In this document: one piece after another, positions 14,873 through 18,677 of the stretch
Numbering within the stretch: the first letter of the stretch is position 1
Layout of the letters: each line of letters opens with the position of its first letter
From: Calditrichia bacterium
Lineage (GTDB): Bacteria; Calditrichota; Calditrichia; RBG-13-44-9
Direction of reading: 5' to 3'
DNA length: 18,677 nt
Assembly: GCA_026991005.1 (NCBI GenBank)
Contig: JALXCH010000325.1
Location: 1 to 18,677, forward strand
Translations under genes and position numbers: made by a program
The notes under the pieces: model-generated
Told to the model about the DNA's origin: nothing
The model's database searches: none
Seen by the model: only the letters and a program-made list of their open reading frames with translations

Positions 14873-17128
14873 ATGAAACAAGGGGTAACGTTGTTTTTAG
14901 TTGTATTTCTCTTTATTGGTTTGCTTCAGGCGCAACCGGGTACCATTATTAATAACTTTCCATCCCCCACCAATAATCCTGCCGACCTAACCTGGGACGG
15001 ACAATACCTTTACCTGCTGGGGTTAACCACCCATTTACTCTACAAAATCGATCCCAGTAACGGACAGGTGCTGGGCACGTATCCGGTTCCGGTTTCCGGA
15101 GCCATGGGATTGACGTATGTGGATGGATATTTCTGGATCAGCCGGATTACCGACCATTCTCTGAAGAAAATTGATTTGAACGGTAACATCCTGAAGTCGG
15201 TGCCTATTCCCGTGCAGCAACCCATTGGAATAGAGTGGGATGGTCAGGCGTTCTGGGTAGCAGAGAGTTATCCGCCGGATGAGAAGATATACCGGATTGA
15301 TAGTACGGGAACGGTGCTGAGTTCTTTTCTGTTTCCGGGAGATTCACCCTTTGGACTGACCTGGGATGGCAATACGATATGGTGCGCCAACAACAATATG
15401 AGTGGTCTGGCTGTGATTTATCAGTTTGATACGAATGGGAATATTCTGTACTCCCTTCCTGCTCCCAACAATCCCGGTGCGGTAAATGGTTTGGCCTGGG
15501 ACGGTCAGTATCTCTGGGAGGCTGACCAGACACACGACCGCATTATTCAGTTTGAAGGACATCCGGTGAGTCCTTATGGAACACTGGCGGGCTACGTGAG
15601 GGATGCGCTTACGGGCGAAGGCATTGCCATGGTTCCTGTGATGGGCATGGTGACGGACACCAGCGGGTATTTTGTGGTGGATTCGGTGGCAACCGGTCAG
15701 TACGTGCTCAGCTTTGCAGCCGCAGGCTACCAGACCAAAATGATGGGCGGCATCACGGTAAGTAGTGGAGATACCACCTGGGTGAACGTGGATCTGGATC
15801 CCATCGGAGAGCCGTTTGAAGTAGTGCTGATAGAAAGTGATGGAGATATGTGGAGGATTCGCACCTACCGGGATTCTTCCTGGAACTATTTCGAAATTCC
15901 ACTGCTTCGGGCGCGGGGGAGCGGGAGCGACTTCCTCAATACACCGGTAACGGAAATTCAACTGGTGCCGCGCATCGATTCCCTGGGCTATCCCTGGGGA
16001 GCCCGTACCTGGGTGGACGATATCCATATTGGCTCTGTGATGATTGATGATTTTGACGATGGAGATATTGGCGACTGGCATGTAGAAGTCGGTTACAATG
16101 GTAGCGGATTGGGTTTGTTATTGGATAGCAATACGCCCGATGGCTCTTCCTATTGCTTGCAAATGGAGTACGAAAACTCACTGGGTCTATATCTGGCGGC
16201 CTATGCCTACCGGACCTATCAACCCGGCTTGAGCTTTTCCAGCAGCGACACCCTGCGCTTCTGGATTCGCGGTTCCCATCCTTTCTTCTACCCCATGGAC
16301 GACCCGCTCAGTTATTATCCGCTGGGGATGAACAATGCCTGGGAATATGTACTAAGCATCACCGATACTCTTACCGGCCAGTTAGATACACTTTATCTCA
16401 GTCGAAAAGTCATTGGCGACACCACCCTCAGTACGGGTGAAGAATACAAAATCCTCGAGGTGAAAATTTTTGCGGATACGGGTATGGTGGAATTGTCCCA
16501 TGATTACGAACGGGTGGATTCCCTCTCTGGCGATGTTTATACGTACGATCCCGACCAGGGAGAAATTCACATGCACAATTTATTCGTCTTACCGGGAGAT
16601 ACGGTATTAAGCTTTGGAGAACCATTTGTTTTTGCGGACTGGTATCCCGATACGGTTTTAAATTATCCCACCCATACGCAATATTTCACCAGCGGAGTAA
16701 GGTCGTACTACCTGAGTAAAGATCTCGGGCTGACCCGGTTTAAAGACGAATCCGATGAAAATTACGAAGAACGCCTGGTTTATGCCGTAATCGATGGAGT
16801 AGAGTACGGTCAGCCGGTGAGCATTGGGTATACTTCCGAAACCCTGCCTCGCACTCTGGTGCTGGAGCAAAATTATCCGAATCCCTTCAACCCCGAAACA
16901 GTAATTGGATTTGCCCTCCCCAACCGGTCTCAGGTAACTCTGGAGGTGTACAATTTATTGGGGCAAAAGGTAAAAACCCTGTTTAACGGAGTTTTACCAG
17001 CGGGGCACCATCAGGTTACCTGGAACGGCACCGATGCACAGGGACGTCCCGTGGCGAGCGGAGTGTACATTTATCGGTTGAACGCGGGAGAAAAGCAGCA
17101 GGTGCGAAAAATGATTTTGATGCGGTAA
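14873..17128 (+). CDS. Secreted beta-propeller protein with carboxypeptidase-regulatory-like domain and T9SS sorting domain
   Basis: This is a 751-residue exported protein; AAGGAGG lies 6 bases before the ATG, and the signal peptide ends LLQA-Q at about residue 20. Residues 35-230 hold five propeller blades spaced 40-45 residues apart, each with a WDG or similar turn (WDG at 41, VDG at 83, WDG at 122, 164 and 209). A carboxypeptidase regulatory-like beta-sandwich follows (about 236-308, GTLAGYVRDALTGEGIA). The middle has a jelly-roll-like part (SDTLRFWIRG) and a YYPLGMNNAWEY module. The last 88 residues (664-751) are the T9SS type A domain: LEQNYPNPFNPETVIGFALP, LEVYNLLGQKV and RKMILMR. It is a cargo of the type IX system, whose machinery is not in this window. 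The ligand is unknown. Confidence 0.87.
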   Translation: MKQGVTLFLVVFLFIGLLQAQPGTIINNFPSPTNNPADLTWDGQYLYLLGLTTHLLYKIDPSNGQVLGTYPVPVSGAMGLTYVDGYFWISRITDHSLKKIDLNGNILKSVPIPVQQPIGIEWDGQAFWVAESYPPDEKIYRIDSTGTVLSSFLFPGDSPFGLTWDGNTIWCANNNMSGLAVIYQFDTNGNILYSLPAPNNPGAVNGLAWDGQYLWEADQTHDRIIQFEGHPVSPYGTLAGYVRDALTGEGIAMVPVMGMVTDTSGYFVVDSVATGQYVLSFAAAGYQTKMMGGITVSSGDTTWVNVDLDPIGEPFEVVLIESDGDMWRIRTYRDSSWNYFEIPLLRARGSGSDFLNTPVTEIQLVPRIDSLGYPWGARTWVDDIHIGSVMIDDFDDGDIGDWHVEVGYNGSGLGLLLDSNTPDGSSYCLQMEYENSLGLYLAAYAYRTYQPGLSFSSSDTLRFWIRGSHPFFYPMDDPLSYYPLGMNNAWEYVLSITDTLTGQLDTLYLSRKVIGDTTLSTGEEYKILEVKIFADTGMVELSHDYERVDSLSGDVYTYDPDQGEIHMHNLFVLPGDTVLSFGEPFVFADWYPDTVLNYPTHTQYFTSGVRSYYLSKDLGLTRFKDESDENYEERLVYAVIDGVEYGQPVSIGYTSETLPRTLVLEQNYPNPFNPETVIGFALPNRSQVTLEVYNLLGQKVKTLFNGVLPAGHHQVTWNGTDAQGRPVASGVYIYRLNAGEKQQVRKMILMR

Positions 17129-17185
17129 AAAATTTTCGGAGGTTTTTTCTCCTTCAAGGATATCCTCAATGTTCCACAAGTACTG

Positions 17186-17240
17186 TTCCCGGAGAATTGG
17201 CATCGTGTTCCGGTATCCGCCATTCTCCGGGAATTTTTTT
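17186..17240 (+). terminator. Strong rho-independent terminator after the second T9SS cargo gene
   Basis: TTCCCGGAGAA pairs perfectly with TTCTCCGGGAA (11 bp), extended by TGGC/GCCA after a one-base bulge, around a loop of about 17 bases. Seven T residues follow. It begins 57 bases after the stop codon. Confidence 0.88.
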
Positions 17241-18134
17241 CAAAAAAATGGTTGTTTGAAATTCCCAAATATTGAATCAAACGGTTTACCTACCGGGGAA
17301 TGCCTTATTCTCTAAGACCAGATTTTTTTTCCCACTTTCGATATTAACAGAGAATTTTTTATCTGGTAAATTGAGATAATAATGCTCTTGAATTTTCCTG
17401 ATATTAAACTACAAAAATAGGGTATCTTAGCACCACAACGTATAATAAAATGTAGAATAATGTGTGATTTTGTGGTATGTTGGCGGGGAAAGGAATGTTT
17501 TAACTCTTGTTTGAATTAGCGATTGGGGAGGGAATGACGTGTGTTTAAATGTTGTGACTCTGGCTCTTCAATATTAACGAAAAATTTATGCGCAAATAAG
17601 AATGCTCAAATCTTTCGAAACTTCCTCTTAATCTGGAAAGTGAATCAGGCTACAAGATCCCCTTCGGAATATCGAAAAATTTATTTTTCCTGGTGCCTTA
17701 GGAAAGGTATTAAAAAAACAGAGAGCGACGAATTTTTTGATTTCCGGATAGGGGGAATGAACAAGCTTCTTCTGGAACCGAGTCTATTTCAAGAGTCGGA
17801 ACCTCCGGCGATGGTTCTTGATTTTTCTCTATCGAACACCTTTTTTCTGCTGATATTTTCAGGAAAAATGTTTAAATTTTGGAGAACAAATGAAATATTA
17901 AAATTGGGTGGGCGAAAAAATGCCAGCTATGAATACCCATGCTATCAAATGGTAGCACTTTCTCTTTCACTGTAAATCCTGAAGCAAAATATTAACGATA
18001 TCTCCGTTGTTCTTTCGCTTTCTCTTTCTAAGTTTGACGTCATTTTTTCAGGTTTATTTTTACTTAGAATCGTCGTTACCGAAAAACATTGAGTATTAGA
18101 ACTTCGGTCAGTTTAAATCACGGGGTACCATTCA
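17241..18134. other. AT-rich intergenic stretch without a supported gene
   Basis: This 0.9-kb stretch is clearly more AT-rich than the flanking genes. A 144-codon GTG-initiated frame (17541-17975) is open but has no ribosome site or recognisable domain. Loose inverted repeats are ACCAGAT at 17317 with ATCTGGT at 17361, and ACCACAA at 17432 with TTGTGGT at 17470. Similar TTTCTCTTTC strings occur near 17955 and 18018. It may carry the promoter of the next gene. Confidence 0.55.
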
Positions 18135-18677
18135 ATGAAGAAAGGGACTAATATTTTTTTGGTATTTGTCTGGTTGACTTTTTGCGCTACGGAATTACTG
18201 GCGCAATTTATGTGGATTTCTCCCCGGCCTCAGGGAAATTTGCTCTGGGATATCCAGTTTTTAAACCGGGAAGTGGGATTTGCGGTGGGCTTGGGATCTA
18301 CCCTGTTAAAAACACGGGATGGCGGTGAAAACTGGATAAATATTGGTGGCGAATATGTTTATGACATTTATCAACAAATTCAGATGCTGGATGAACAAAA
18401 CGGATTTATATTATCCGCCAGGTATCCGGAGGGTGTTTATTTTATACTCCATACATCAGATGGCTGGCAGAGCTATGAAGAAATTTTTCGGAGCAAAAAA
18501 TACATCCGGTATATGTTCTGGTTTGATGAGAACAGGGGGTGGGTTGCCATATCTAAGGGATTGTTTCATACCCGGGATGGTGGATTTTCCTGGAAACAAA
18601 TTACTGAGGGACGGATTACTCAGATAACCTTTGCAGACTCTGCCCATGGATGGATGATAAGAGGTAACACATTACTT
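18135..18677 (+). CDS. Secreted Ycf48/Asp-box type beta-propeller protein (partial, N-terminal part)
   Basis: The frame stays open from an ATG to the window end: 181 codons with no stop. The start encodes a signal peptide, MKKGTNIFLVFVWLTFCATE, with a cut near LLA-Q. The mature part has repeating blades with the Asp-box signature: KTRDGGENWINI (about 58-69) and HTRDGGFSWKQI (about 146-157), together with the GFAVG and GWVAI strands seen in photosystem-II-assembly-factor-like (Ycf48/HCF136) propellers. In FCB bacteria such proteins are secreted and often end in a T9SS domain; the end is not visible here. Only a weak ribosome site (GGGG) lies upstream. It is the third exported propeller protein in the window. 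Confidence 0.75.
   Translation, partial: MKKGTNIFLVFVWLTFCATELLAQFMWISPRPQGNLLWDIQFLNREVGFAVGLGSTLLKTRDGGENWINIGGEYVYDIYQQIQMLDEQNGFILSARYPEGVYFILHTSDGWQSYEEIFRSKKYIRYMFWFDENRGWVAISKGLFHTRDGGFSWKQITEGRITQITFADSAHGWMIRGNTLL

Noticed and set aside
15344..16081. 245-codon minus-strand frame
   Set aside because: It is antisense to the second T9SS cargo gene, whose blade and CarboxypepD_reg-like domains are clear.
17541..17975. 144-codon GTG-initiated frame in the AT-rich gap
   Set aside because: It has no ribosome site, no domain and an odd composition; AT-rich DNA does not explain its length well, but nothing positive supports a gene.

Overview
The window reads as a chromosome segment from a Gram-negative bacterium of the FCB superphylum, most likely a Calditrichota, KSB1, Marinimicrobia or Ignavibacteria-like lineage. 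Four things point there: a GWxTD-domain secreted protein, two large secreted proteins that end in the NYPNPFNP-type sorting domain of the type IX secretion system (T9SS), a heptose-bisphosphate phosphatase of the LPS-core pathway, and an RseC-family inner-membrane protein. Many genes have strong AGGAGG-type ribosome sites, which argues against a typical Bacteroidia genome. The placement is an inference from gene families and no marker gene settles it.

Layout. Positions 1-791 (minus strand) hold the start of an unidentified membrane or exported protein, an open frame with no ordinary start codon, and rseC. Positions 1018-5372 (plus strand) hold four close or overlapping genes: a GWxTD secreted protein, a Gfo/Idh/MocA oxidoreductase, an isoprenylcysteine-methyltransferase-family membrane protein, and a cysteine-desulfurase-like PLP enzyme. 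A large thioredoxin-domain protein (SSP411/YyaL type) faces them on the minus strand. Positions 7801-9052 hold no gene but a mosaic of at least four kinds of short dispersed repeats.

Next come a minus-strand T9SS cargo protein with Asp-box repeats, a long leader region, a nitronate-monooxygenase-family flavoenzyme (plus) end to end with gmhB (minus), a small staphylococcal-nuclease-type protein (minus), a second T9SS cargo protein (plus) with a clear terminator, about 0.9 kb of AT-rich DNA, and the first 181 codons of a third secreted Asp-box/Ycf48-like protein cut by the window edge.

Functionally the theme is the cell envelope and secretion: three exported beta-propeller or Asp-box proteins, a periplasmic GWxTD protein translationally coupled to a possible sugar-nucleotide dehydrogenase, and an LPS heptose enzyme. 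No phage, CRISPR array, insertion sequence, tRNA or rRNA was seen. I did not find an obvious new multi-gene system. The best leads are the GWxTD operon, the repeat mosaic (whose hairpin survives base changes through G-U pairs), the four-cysteine motif in the flavoenzyme, and competing or hairpin-buried start sites.
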